DNA of 14,247 bases from Nitrospirota bacterium (GTDB lineage: Bacteria; Nitrospirota_A; Leptospirillia; Leptospirillales; Leptospirillaceae), in NCBI GenBank assembly GCA_027415455.1, contig DAIBSV010000035.1, forward strand, positions 1 through 14,247, given 5' to 3'. Below, one piece after another: positions 1-7,290 of this stretch. The notes beneath the pieces were generated by a model, which did no database searches, was not told the DNA's origin, and saw only the letters and a list, made by a program, of their open reading frames with translations. Both the position numbers and the translations under genes were made by a program. The first letter of the stretch is position 1. Every line of letters begins with the position of its first letter.

Positions 1-1
1 G

Positions 2-2536
2 GAACGGCTCCGCCTCCTCTCCTCTTATAACACCCTCCTCGCCCATGCCTCGGAGGCGCTTTCTGCCGGATTCGACGAATCCACGCTTCTTTCAAAGCTT
101 TGCGAACTGGCCGTCACTCACGGCGAGATGACGGTGGCCGCCATCCTTTGTCCGGATGGTCGGGGAGGGATGCATGTGGTGGCGTCCTCGGGGCAGGCGG
201 ACATTCCTGGAGGGGGGAGCTCACCTCTGCAAGGAGTGAGCGAAATCGTGGATCGCCTCGCTCCGGTCCTTGGGGGTCGTGGTCCTGTCTTCGACCCGGA
301 TCCGACAGGGACCAGGGCGCTGTGGGGGGAAAGACTCCGGGAGTTCGGACTAAACGCCAGCGGGGCCCTTCCGCTCCTCCGGAAAGGGGTCCCCTGGGGA
401 CTCCTTTTTGTCGCCCATGTGAAGGAGGGTGCCTTCAGCGATCCCGTTCTCGAAGGGCTCCTGACCGAACTCGCCCGAAATATCTCTCTTGGCCTCGACC
501 GACTGGATCTTCTCTCCCGGCAAAATCTTCTCTCAAGCGCGGTGGCGGCAGTCGGGGAAGGGGTCGTGATCACAGAGACTGATGGACGAATTATTTTTGT
601 CAACGAAGGGTTTTCGTCGATCACGGGGTACCCGGCCGAGGAGATGATAGGGCAGAATTGCCGGATCCTGCAGGGAGAGGGGACCGACCCAGAGACGGTC
701 GAAAAAATCCGCTCGGCACTTCGGGAGGAGCGCCCTTTTCACGGGCAGATTCTGAACTACAGGAAGGACAAGACACCCTTCTGGAATCTCCTTTCCATCA
801 GCCCGCTCCGGGACTCCTCTGGCCGGCTCGTCGAATTTGTCGGAAACCAGCGGGATATCACCTCCCTGATCGATCTGACCAAAAGACTGGAGTTTGACTC
901 GCGCCACGACCGGCTGACCGGCCTGCCGAACCGGCGTGGGCTTGACCTCGAGTTTGACAGGCTCCTCGCCCGCTCCGCCCGGTACGGGTGGTCCTTTGCC
1001 GTCGCTATTCTTGACCTCGACCGTTTCAAGCCAGTTAACGACCGCTATGGCCACGAGGCCGGAGACCGTCTTCTTCGTCTGACGGGGGAGCGGATCCTGG
1101 GAGTTCTTCGAAAGACCGACTTCCTGGCCCGGCTCGGTGGAGATGAATTTGTGCTTCTTCTTGAAAATATAACGGGTCGTGAGGAGCTTGGGGATCTCCT
1201 CGACAGAATCGACCGGACCGCAAGAATGCCTGTGAGTCTTGAGGAAGGGGAAGAGGTCTCGGTGGGAGTGTCGATCGGTGTGGCGTTGTCCTCTCCCGGT
1301 TCGGGGGCTCCTGAAAATCCGGAGAATCTCATGCGACTTGCCGATCAGGCTCTCTACGAAAGCAAGGGCCACAAGACAGACCGCTCCCGCTGCTGGATGA
1401 TATACGGAGAAACGGTTCCGCTGGCACGGACCCATGCCCAGTGTCTTCTCTACGAGCGGAAGGTGGAGGTTCATTATCAGCCCGTCCTCGACAACAGGAC
1501 GGGCCGGATCGTAGGGGTCGAGGCGCTGGCACGCCTCCGGGACGTTGATGGATCGATCCTTTCTCCGGCCTCCTTTCTTCAGGACTATGGGGGAGACGAT
1601 CTCTTCGAACTCTCCCGGCAGGTGATGGAACGGGCCCTCTCGGATCTCGGAGAGCTTTTCGACACGGACCCGTCCCTCTGGGTTTCTGTCAATGTCGATC
1701 CCCGATCCATTACCGAAGGATGCCTCGAATGCCTTGGGAGGATGCTCGGGGATGCACGGATCGACCCTTCCCGCCTCACGCTCGAGATTCTCGAGGGACA
1801 GGAGTTCGGCGAAACGATTGTGGCTCTCGAGCTTCTGAAACGGCTCAAGGGATTGGGAGTCAGGTTGGCCATGGACGATGTAGGAAGTGCCTATTCGTCG
1901 CTCCTTCGCCTGAAGGATCTCCCCGTCGACAAGGTGAAGCTCGATCAGGGTTTTGTCCGGACCCTCGAGAGACGTCCGAAGGATCTCCATTTCGTTGAGG
2001 CGATCATGGAGCTTTCCCACAGGATGGGGCTTTCCCTTGTTGTGGAAGGGGTGGAAACCGGCCCGATCCTGGATGCCATGCGCATGTTGGGAGTGGACCT
2101 CCTTCAGGGGTACGGGATCTCTCGCCCTCTGCCTCTTCCCGATCTGGTCGCCTTCCTTCGCACGTATCCTCCGGAAAGGAATTTTGTGCCGAAATCCCTT
2201 CTCGGTCTCTATGCCCTGCTGGTCCGGACTCATGGGATGCAGTTGGAGTTTCTCCTTCAAAGCCCGGCCGTTTTTGATCTGACGTCCCTTGGAGACGTGA
2301 AGGATTGTCCTGTCCAAAAAACCATAGACAGGTTTGGGCTGGTTTCCGGAGGGAAAATCGACCGGCTACACTCCCGCTATCACGAGGCTTTGGCGGCAGG
2401 AATTCGAAAAATTCGGGAGAACGGGCTGAGTTCGCTGGAAGAGGATCTCGCTCCTTTGAAAAAGGTCTCAGATCGGTTGGCAGAGGCCGTTTTGAAGGAA
2501 AAAGAGAGAATGGATGAGGAGGAAGGGAAAAAATGA
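2..2536 (+). CDS. GAF-LOV-GGDEF-EAL-CZB bifunctional c-di-GMP enzyme (5' partial)
   Basis: The reading frame is open from base 2, and the codons before the ATG at 128 already encode a normal GAF-type N-terminus (ERLRLLSYNTLLAHA...). The gene therefore starts outside the window and 128 is not its start. Domains in order: GAF (about nt 2-500); LOV-type PAS (about 530-880) with GQNCRILQG, cysteine codon 659-661; GGDEF (about 890-1400) with canonical GGDEF at 1136-1150 and an RxxD inhibitory site (RKTD, 1109-1120) five residues upstream; EAL (about 1430-2160) with EAL at 1520-1528, the DD pair at 1874-1879, VDKVKLD, VVEGVET and LLQGYG; and a C-terminal helical CZB-like domain with His 2231-2233, Cys 2306-2308, His 2369-2371 and His 2381-2383. 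No membrane segment is visible, so it is probably cytosolic. Both enzyme activities look intact: it should make c-di-GMP from GTP and hydrolyse it to pGpG. Light and zinc control are inferred from the domains. It ends 10 nt from a convergent cyclase gene. Confidence 0.93.
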   Translation, partial: ERLRLLSSYNTLLAHASEALSAGFDESTLLSKLCELAVTHGEMTVAAILCPDGRGGMHVVASSGQADIPGGGSSPLQGVSEIVDRLAPVLGGRGPVFDPDPTGTRALWGERLREFGLNASGALPLLRKGVPWGLLFVAHVKEGAFSDPVLEGLLTELARNISLGLDRLDLLSRQNLLSSAVAAVGEGVVITETDGRIIFVNEGFSSITGYPAEEMIGQNCRILQGEGTDPETVEKIRSALREERPFHGQILNYRKDKTPFWNLLSISPLRDSSGRLVEFVGNQRDITSLIDLTKRLEFDSRHDRLTGLPNRRGLDLEFDRLLARSARYGWSFAVAILDLDRFKPVNDRYGHEAGDRLLRLTGERILGVLRKTDFLARLGGDEFVLLLENITGREELGDLLDRIDRTARMPVSLEEGEEVSVGVSIGVALSSPGSGAPENPENLMRLADQALYESKGHKTDRSRCWMIYGETVPLARTHAQCLLYERKVEVHYQPVLDNRTGRIVGVEALARLRDVDGSILSPASFLQDYGGDDLFELSRQVMERALSDLGELFDTDPSLWVSVNVDPRSITEGCLECLGRMLGDARIDPSRLTLEILEGQEFGETIVALELLKRLKGLGVRLAMDDVGSAYSSLLRLKDLPVDKVKLDQGFVRTLERRPKDLHFVEAIMELSHRMGLSLVVEGVETGPILDAMRMLGVDLLQGYGISRPLPLPDLVAFLRTYPPERNFVPKSLLGLYALLVRTHGMQLEFLLQSPAVFDLTSLGDVKDCPVQKTIDRFGLVSGGKIDRLHSRYHEALAAGIRKIRENGLSSLEEDLAPLKKVSDRLAEAVLKEKERMDEEEGKK

Positions 2537-2546
2537 GGAGGAAGAC

Positions 2547-3596
2547 TCAGATCTGAAAATAGGTTGTTGTTCGATTCCTTCCGTTCTGCTTTGACTGGTA
2601 CATGGCCTTGTCGGCCCGCTCGATCGTCTGACGCCAATTCTGCCCTGGCTTGTGAACGTCGATGCCGATCGAAACAGTCACGACCCCTATCGTTTTGCTG
2701 TCCTTGGCGTTCAGGAGTGCGATTCGCTCCACGTTCTGGCGAATGTTCTCGGCGACAATATGGGCCTTATCGATGGGCGTCGCCGGAAGAATGATGATGA
2801 ACTCCTCCCCTCCGTATCGGGCCACGATGTCTTCACCCCGCGTCTTTGCCCTGAAAACCTGCGCGACGGCCTGAAGGACACGGTCCCCCACGACGTGGCC
2901 GTATTCGTCGTTGATCTGCTTGAAATGGTCGATGTCGAGAAAAAGAAAGGAGCAGTCTCCGGCTTTTTTTTCGTGGATTTGAAGACAGGATTGGATCTGT
3001 TTTTCAAACCCTCGCCTGTTGATGACCCCGGTCAGAGGATCGATGGCTGATGCCTGGGCCACTGCCTGAAGCTCGGATCGGAGGGACTCGATTTCTTTTC
3101 GGCTGTCCCGCAACTGATTTTCAAGTGTTTCGCTCGTCTCAAGAAGCTTTTTGGTCTCTCCCGCGAGCCGGGTGATGACAGACTGGAGAAGGGAGGAGTC
3201 GACGACCTCGGCGGTCCTAAGGGCATTGTGCTGGGAAAGAATTCCGAATCGGGCCTTTTGGGTCGTCTGCATGGTCGTGTTGGCCGATTCGGCCATGCGG
3301 TTAAGGATTTCGAGGGTTTCCTGGGTCAGGAGCCCTCGCTGCTCGAGGACGGGAAGGGTTTGTTCCGGAACGATGAATCCGTAATAGGCTTCTTCGATCT
3401 TCTTGTCGGTCAGGGCCCCTGCGGCGACTAGATCGTCGATGGTTTTTCGAAGGCCTGGATTAATGTTGGTGACATATTCGTAAACAACGGTGTAATGAAC
3501 GGGGGTGAAGGAAAGACGCCATTCACCCATCTTCTGCAGGACGAGACGGAGGATTTCTGCGCTTTCATCTTTGCTTTCCGCATAGCGGACGACCAT
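2547..3596 (-). CDS. Diguanylate cyclase (GGEEF) with helical N-terminal domain
   Basis: A 349-residue soluble protein. The C-terminal half is a GGDEF domain: DPLTGVINRRG (186-196), FLFLDIDHFKQINDEYGH (about 217-234), GGEEF at 262-266, and an RxxD inhibitory site (RGED, 253-256) five residues upstream. It should condense two GTP to c-di-GMP with product inhibition. Residues 1-140 form a helical domain of unknown role (VHYTVVYEYVTNINPGLRK, ALTDKKIEEAYYGFI), seen to my knowledge in other bacterial cyclases. Residues about 145-180 look like a coiled coil, the usual signalling linker before GGDEF. No transmembrane segment or phospho-receiver is visible. The ATG at 3594-3596 has only a G-rich stretch (GGCAGGGGC) upstream as ribosome binding site. 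It converges on the LOV-GGDEF-EAL gene with 10 nt between stops and no room for a strong terminator. Confidence 0.93.
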   Translation of the reverse strand: MVVRYAESKDESAEILRLVLQKMGEWRLSFTPVHYTVVYEYVTNINPGLRKTIDDLVAAGALTDKKIEEAYYGFIVPEQTLPVLEQRGLLTQETLEILNRMAESANTTMQTTQKARFGILSQHNALRTAEVVDSSLLQSVITRLAGETKKLLETSETLENQLRDSRKEIESLRSELQAVAQASAIDPLTGVINRRGFEKQIQSCLQIHEKKAGDCSFLFLDIDHFKQINDEYGHVVGDRVLQAVAQVFRAKTRGEDIVARYGGEEFIIILPATPIDKAHIVAENIRQNVERIALLNAKDSKTIGVVTVSIGIDVHKPGQNWRQTIERADKAMYQSKQNGRNRTTTYFQI

Positions 3597-3754
3597 TCTG
3601 ACGCCCCTGCCGGATAGATAAGAAAGAATAAATCACTTTCCGTTTTTTCTATTTTCATCTTTCAAGGCCCTGAAGTCAAAGGCTCTGGAAGAGAGGGAGG
3701 CGCATGGCTGTACCTAGTTCCCGTTAAGATGACAGGGAATGGGAAAATCGATAA

Positions 3755-3785
3755 CAAAAAAGGCGCCATCAGGCGCCATTTTTGT
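3755..3785 (-). terminator. Rho-independent terminator of thrS-infC-rpmI-rplT
   Basis: On the minus strand downstream of rplT a perfect stem GGCGCC / GGCGCC (3762-3767 and 3772-3777, loop of 4) is followed by a run of T. An A-rich run on the other side means it could also act on plus-strand transcripts. It begins about 28 nt after the rplT stop, the expected place for the end of this operon. Confidence 0.85.
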
Positions 3786-3805
3786 TTTGGAAAGAGACCG
3801 GAGAG

Positions 3806-4156
3806 CTATCCGGCCTTGACCTTGTTCAGAAGATCAGTGAAAGCATCGGGCTGGTTCAAGGCCAAATCAGCCAGGATCTTGCGATCAAGTCCAATGCCCA
3901 TTTTCTTGAGACCGGCGATCAGGCGGCTGTAGGTCAGTCCCTGGGGACGGCAGGCCGAATTGATTCGCTGAATCCACAGCCTTCTGAATTCCCTTTTCTT
4001 GGCTTTGCGATCACGATAGGCGTATGTCAAGCCTTTTTCAACAGTATGTCGGGCCGACCGGTAGAGACGGGAACGCCCTCCCCAGTATCCCTTGGCCATA
4101 TCGAGAATTTTTTTTCGACGGGCCCGAGTCTGCGGACCGCCTTTTACGCGTGGCAT
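3806..4156 (-). CDS. rplT: Large ribosomal subunit protein bL20
   Basis: 116 residues, the usual bL20 length. It shows the basic N-terminus [18 protein letters not shown], then [35 protein letters not shown] and a C-terminal [10 protein letters not shown]. The protein binds 23S rRNA early in 50S assembly and in several bacteria represses its own operon at the infC-rpmI mRNA. The ATG is preceded by a strong AGGAGG about 6 nt upstream. It is the last gene of thrS-infC-rpmI-rplT, 74 nt after rpmI, and is followed by a clear terminator. Confidence 0.97.
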   Translation of the reverse strand: MPRVKGGPQTRARRKKILDMAKGYWGGRSRLYRSARHTVEKGLTYAYRDRKAKKREFRRLWIQRINSACRPQGLTYSRLIAGLKKMGIGLDRKILADLALNQPDAFTDLLNKVKAG

Positions 4157-4230
4157 CGATTTCCTCCTTGAAGGGACAAAATGACAATGACCCCCGTAAT
4201 CGGAATTTCGTCCGTACGGAGGCCTTCAGG

Positions 4231-4431
4231 TCAGATATTCAGGTTTACGAGCACCTTTTTGGCTTGGCCTTTTTCAAGGATGCCTGTCGAGAGGGATCGT
4301 GTCCTTTTCGAGGACTTCCCCGTCATGAGGTGACGTTTTCCGGACTGATGAAACTTGACCTTGCCCGTTCCAGTCAGGGAAAATCTTTTTTTTGCGGCAC
4401 GTTTTGTTTTGAGAACACGTCCTGTTGCCAC
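4231..4431 (-). CDS. rpmI: Large ribosomal subunit protein bL35
   Basis: The 66-residue product reads MATGRVLKTKRAAKKRF, then TGTGKVKFHQSGKRHLMTGKSSKRTRSLS, a full-length bL35. The start is the GTG at 4429-4431, with SD GAGGAAAGGA (complement of 4440-4449) about 8 nt upstream. A longer in-frame reading from an ATG at 4473 exists, but its 14 extra residues match nothing in bL35 and would cover the Shine-Dalgarno, so I reject it. The gene lies between infC and rplT as in most bacteria, where bL35 and bL20 are often co-translated and autoregulated. Confidence 0.95.
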   Translation of the reverse strand: MATGRVLKTKRAAKKRFSLTGTGKVKFHQSGKRHLMTGKSSKRTRSLSTGILEKGQAKKVLVNLNI

Positions 4432-4451
4432 GTTGCACGTCCTTTCCTCGA

Positions 4452-4481
4452 ATATTAGACCTGAAAAAATCACAATTTCAA
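4452..4481 (-). promoter_or_regulatory. Possible internal promoter for rpmI-rplT
   Basis: Minus strand TTGAAA (complement of 4476-4481), 18-nt spacer, TAATAT (complement of 4452-4457), in the AT-rich infC-rpmI gap and about 20 nt before the GTG start. Five of six and four of six matches to sigma70 consensus. A secondary promoter here would let ribosomal proteins be made apart from thrS. Sequence match only. Confidence 0.3.
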
Positions 4482-4507
4482 AATGCTAGCACATATGATC
4501 GAAGGGA

Positions 4508-5080
4508 TCAATCCTTAGGGGAGGATGCGTCGTCATCCGTTCCTTTGGAGTCCTTTGAAGCACTTTTGGGGGGTACGGCAGGGGCCAGGACCATGGTCAT
4601 GCTGGTGCCTTCGAATTTCGGGGGTGATTCGACGATGGCCTTGGGTCCCAGAGCCGTGATCATCTTCTGCATCAGTTCCGTTCCGATTTCAGACCGGATC
4701 ATCTCCCTTCCCCGGAAGACCAGAGCGACCTTTGCCTTGTTGCCTTCTTCAAGGAAACGCTCCACGTAATGAATCTTTATTCCGAGATCGTGGTCATTGA
4801 TATGGGGACGGAACTTGAGCTCCTTGACCTGCCCGGTTCTCTGGTGCTGTTTCATGGAGTGGACCTTCTTGCTCTGCTCGTACTGGAACTTTCCATAATC
4901 CATGAGCTTGCAGACGGGAGGTTTGGCATTGGGAGAAACCTCGACAAGGTCAAAGCCCGCTTCTTCAGCTTTCTTGATCGCAACGATTGTGGGAACGATG
5001 CCAAGCTGCTCCCCATCGGCGCCGATAAGACGAACTTCCTTGGTTTTGATCTCATAGTTGATGCGTGTTTTGGAATTAAT
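4508..5080 (-). CDS. infC: Translation initiation factor IF-3, AUU start
   Basis: The 190-residue product has the N-domain INSKTRINYEIKTKEVRLIG..., the helical linker with KPPVCKLMDYGKFQYEQSKK, and the C-domain ending in GTSMTMVLAP. IF-3 binds the 30S subunit, blocks 50S joining and proofreads the initiator tRNA and start codon. An ATG-only reading begins at 4903 and loses the entire N-domain. The conserved sequence instead begins at ATT (complement of 5078-5080), six nt after AAGGGGG, and an in-frame TGA lies just upstream with no ATG or GTG between. The near-universal AUU start lets IF-3 repress its own synthesis. The C-terminus carries about 20 extra Ser/Asp/Lys-rich residues. An upstream CTG is the only other plausible start. 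Confidence 0.95.
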   Translation of the reverse strand: MNSKTRINYEIKTKEVRLIGADGEQLGIVPTIVAIKKAEEAGFDLVEVSPNAKPPVCKLMDYGKFQYEQSKKVHSMKQHQRTGQVKELKFRPHINDHDLGIKIHYVERFLEEGNKAKVALVFRGREMIRSEIGTELMQKMITALGPKAIVESPPKFEGTSMTMVLAPAVPPKSASKDSKGTDDDASSPKD

Positions 5081-5117
5081 CAGGAACCCCCTTCGTAATG
5101 GTTGTCATTTTGGTGCC

Positions 5118-6881
5118 TCAATTTTGTCCATCAAGGGCCAGTCCGGAACGGTTTTCCTGCTCTACGGCCAATTTTGCGGATTCCCATGGAAGAGCTCCTC
5201 CCGGACTTCCGTCACGATGTCTGAGCGAAACCGTTCCTTCCTCCATCTCACGGTCACCGATGATCCACATCTGGGGAACCTTGAGAAGTTGGGCTTCCCG
5301 GATCTTGAGGCCGATTTTTTCATTTCTGAAATCCGTCGCCACCCGAAGTCCGGAAGATTCAAGTGAGCGGGCAATCTTTTCCGCGTAGGGAATGTGACGG
5401 TCGGCAATGGTGAGGATTGTCACCTGTTCGGGTGCGAGCCAAAGAGGAAAAGCCCCCTTGAAATGCTCCACCAGAATTCCAAAAAAGCGTTCGACTGATC
5501 CCAGAAGGGCCCTGTGAATCATAATAGGACGGACATCCTTTCCGGAGATGTCACGATAGGTCAGGTCGAATTTTTCCGGAAGGTTGAAATCGACCTGAAT
5601 TGTCGAAAGTTGCCATGTCCGTCCGAGAACGTCATGGAACTTCATGTCGATCTTGGGGCCGTAGAAGACGCCTTCTCCCGGATCGATCTCGTAAGGAATT
5701 CCGGAGGTCCGGAGAGCCTCTTCGAGGGCACGGGTGGCGACCTCCCAGTTCTCGTCTGAGCCGACGGAACCTTCTGGGCGGGTTGACAGATAGACCGACC
5801 GATTCGTAAAGCCGAAGGGAATGAGCATCTCGTCCACGAGTTTCAGAACTTTACCGATTTCGGTGGCTATGTCCTCCGGACGGCAGAAGATATGGGCGTC
5901 ATCCTGGGTGAACCCGCGGACCCGGAGGAGACCATGCAGGGTTCCCGAGCGCTCGTACCGATAGACGGTTCCCAGTTCAGCAAAGCGCACCGGCAGGTCT
6001 CGGTAGCTCTGAATGGATTCCTTGAAGATCAGAATATGAAAAGGACAGTTCATCGGCTTGAGTTCAAATTCGGCGCCTTCGATTTCCATGGGAGAAAACA
6101 TGCTGTCCCGATAGAAGTCCCAGTGGCCAGATTTTTTCCAGAGATCGAGGCGGGCAATGTGAGGGGTGTAAACATATTGGTATCCGTGGCGATCGTGGCG
6201 AAGTTTCCAGATATCCTCGATCACACGGCGAATGCGGGCACCGCGGGGAAGCCAGAGAACCATCCCCGCGCCATTTTCATCAAGAGTCCGGAAGAATCCC
6301 AGTTCTTTTCCCAGTTTTCGGTGGTCTCGCTGACGGATTTCCTCGAGACGTTCGAGGTAGTCGTCGAGCTCTTTCTGGGTCGGGAACGCGGTTCCGTAAA
6401 TTCGCTGAAGGGAAGGGTTACCTTCGGTTCCCTTCCAGTAGGCGCCTGAAGAGGAGAGAAGCTTGACGGCCCCAATCTTCCCGGTGTCCGATATGTGAGG
6501 TCCCCGGCAAAGATCGGTGAAGTCTCCCTGTTCATAGACCGTGATCTCGGACTCTTCCGGAATCCCGTGAAGGATTTCCAGCTTGAAGGTCTCACCTTTT
6601 TCGGAAAAAAAGTCTCCGGCTTCATTCCGGGAAAGGGCCCGGCGGACAATGGGAGACCGTTCGGCAATGATGGCCTTCATTTCAGCTTCGATCTTCTGGA
6701 GATCCTCGGGAGAAAAGGGACGCTCAAAGTGAAAATCGTAGTAAAAGCCTTCCTCAGTTGCGGGTCCGATCCCCACCTGGGCCGAAGGGAAAAGGCGTTT
6801 CACCGCCTGGGCCAGAACATGGGCGGCACTATGCCGGAGGGCCTTTAAAGAGATGTCCGGCTCATGGGTCGTCTGATTCAA
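5118..6881 (-). CDS. thrS: Threonyl-tRNA synthetase lacking the TGS domain
   Basis: 587 residues. It charges tRNA-Thr with threonine in the cytosol. The editing (SAD) domain has H17/H21 in HSAAH and C125/H129 in DLCRGPH. The class II core has the zinc ligands C279 (MNCP), H330 (DDAH) and H456 (MIHR), motif 2 around YRYERSGTLHGLLRVRGFTQ and motif 3 IMIHRALLGSVERF. A C-terminal anticodon-binding domain follows from about 484. Typical bacterial ThrRS (about 640 residues) begins with a TGS domain, but here the editing domain starts almost at once. The start is TTG (6879-6881) behind SD AAAGGA, and an in-frame TGA four codons upstream excludes a longer protein. It heads thrS-infC-rpmI-rplT and is followed by a 37-nt gap to infC. 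Confidence 0.97.
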   Translation of the reverse strand: MNQTTHEPDISLKALRHSAAHVLAQAVKRLFPSAQVGIGPATEEGFYYDFHFERPFSPEDLQKIEAEMKAIIAERSPIVRRALSRNEAGDFFSEKGETFKLEILHGIPEESEITVYEQGDFTDLCRGPHISDTGKIGAVKLLSSSGAYWKGTEGNPSLQRIYGTAFPTQKELDDYLERLEEIRQRDHRKLGKELGFFRTLDENGAGMVLWLPRGARIRRVIEDIWKLRHDRHGYQYVYTPHIARLDLWKKSGHWDFYRDSMFSPMEIEGAEFELKPMNCPFHILIFKESIQSYRDLPVRFAELGTVYRYERSGTLHGLLRVRGFTQDDAHIFCRPEDIATEIGKVLKLVDEMLIPFGFTNRSVYLSTRPEGSVGSDENWEVATRALEEALRTSGIPYEIDPGEGVFYGPKIDMKFHDVLGRTWQLSTIQVDFNLPEKFDLTYRDISGKDVRPIMIHRALLGSVERFFGILVEHFKGAFPLWLAPEQVTILTIADRHIPYAEKIARSLESSGLRVATDFRNEKIGLKIREAQLLKVPQMWIIGDREMEEGTVSLRHRDGSPGGALPWESAKLAVEQENRSGLALDGQN

Positions 6882-6944
6882 CTTGTCCTTTCAAAAGTTG
6901 TCTGGGAAGAATCCGTTTATGACAAAACAGAAGATTGTTTCCAT

Positions 6945-6972
6945 ATTATAGGAGATGGGGTCTGCAAGACAA
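6945..6972 (-). promoter_or_regulatory. Sigma70-type promoter of the thrS operon
   Basis: Minus strand TTGTCT (complement of 6967-6972), 16-nt spacer, perfect TATAAT (complement of 6945-6950). The predicted start near 6938 leaves a leader of about 57 nt before the TTG codon of thrS, too short for a T-box. Confidence 0.55.
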
Positions 6973-7290
6973 TGGTCAGCAACTTCCCCTCCAGTTTTTG
7001 AGATTGAGGGTGAGGGGTTCTGGAATAATTTTTCAAAAAGACTTTACATTTGCCTTGGAAGATTCTATAAATATCTCCGTTTCCCCTAAAATCTTCCATA
7101 TCTTTCAGGATGGGCCGGTTTTCGCTTCGGACAAAGGACAGGCGCCCATTTAAACGGCCCTTGTCTGCTGCCGGGTCCTCTCCGAGGATGACCGGACTCT
7201 TGGCGAGCGACTTTTTCTGCAGTCTGATCCGGGCTAAGGTTTGACCCGTATTCAGGAGTGATTCCTGCGCGAACGCGAGAAAGGACCGAC
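6973..7290. other. Gene-free divergent region and long leader
   Basis: No convincing gene on either strand. It contains the plus-strand promoter at 7043-7071 and a transcribed leader of about 210 nt. Within the leader GGGCCG near 7110 and CGGCCC near 7155 are complementary, as are GACAAAGG and CCTTGTC, so a folded 5' UTR is possible. CAGGA / TCCTG at about 7254-7268 is a small perfect hairpin. No known riboswitch core was recognised. Confidence 0.5.
7043..7071 (+). promoter_or_regulatory. Sigma70-type promoter for the barrel/lipoprotein/permease genes
   Basis: TTTACA (7043-7048), exactly 17 nt, TATAAA (7066-7071): five of six matches in each hexamer with ideal spacing in an AT-rich patch. 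Predicted start near 7078, about 210 nt before the gene it faces. Confidence 0.6.

Noticed and set aside
128..130. ATG as the start of the first gene
   Set aside because: The frame is open to the window edge and the preceding 42 codons encode a typical GAF N-terminus.
533..2317. 594-residue open frame on the minus strand across the GGDEF-EAL gene
   Set aside because: Its translation is low-complexity and matches no family, while the plus-strand frame has continuous domain motifs. It is a GC-driven shadow.
4432..4473. Longer rpmI starting at the ATG at 4473
   Set aside because: The 14 extra residues are not bL35-like and would be translated through the Shine-Dalgarno of the GTG start.
6882..6945. 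T-box riboswitch before thrS
   Set aside because: The predicted leader is about 57 nt with no antiterminator or terminator pair, too short for a T-box.
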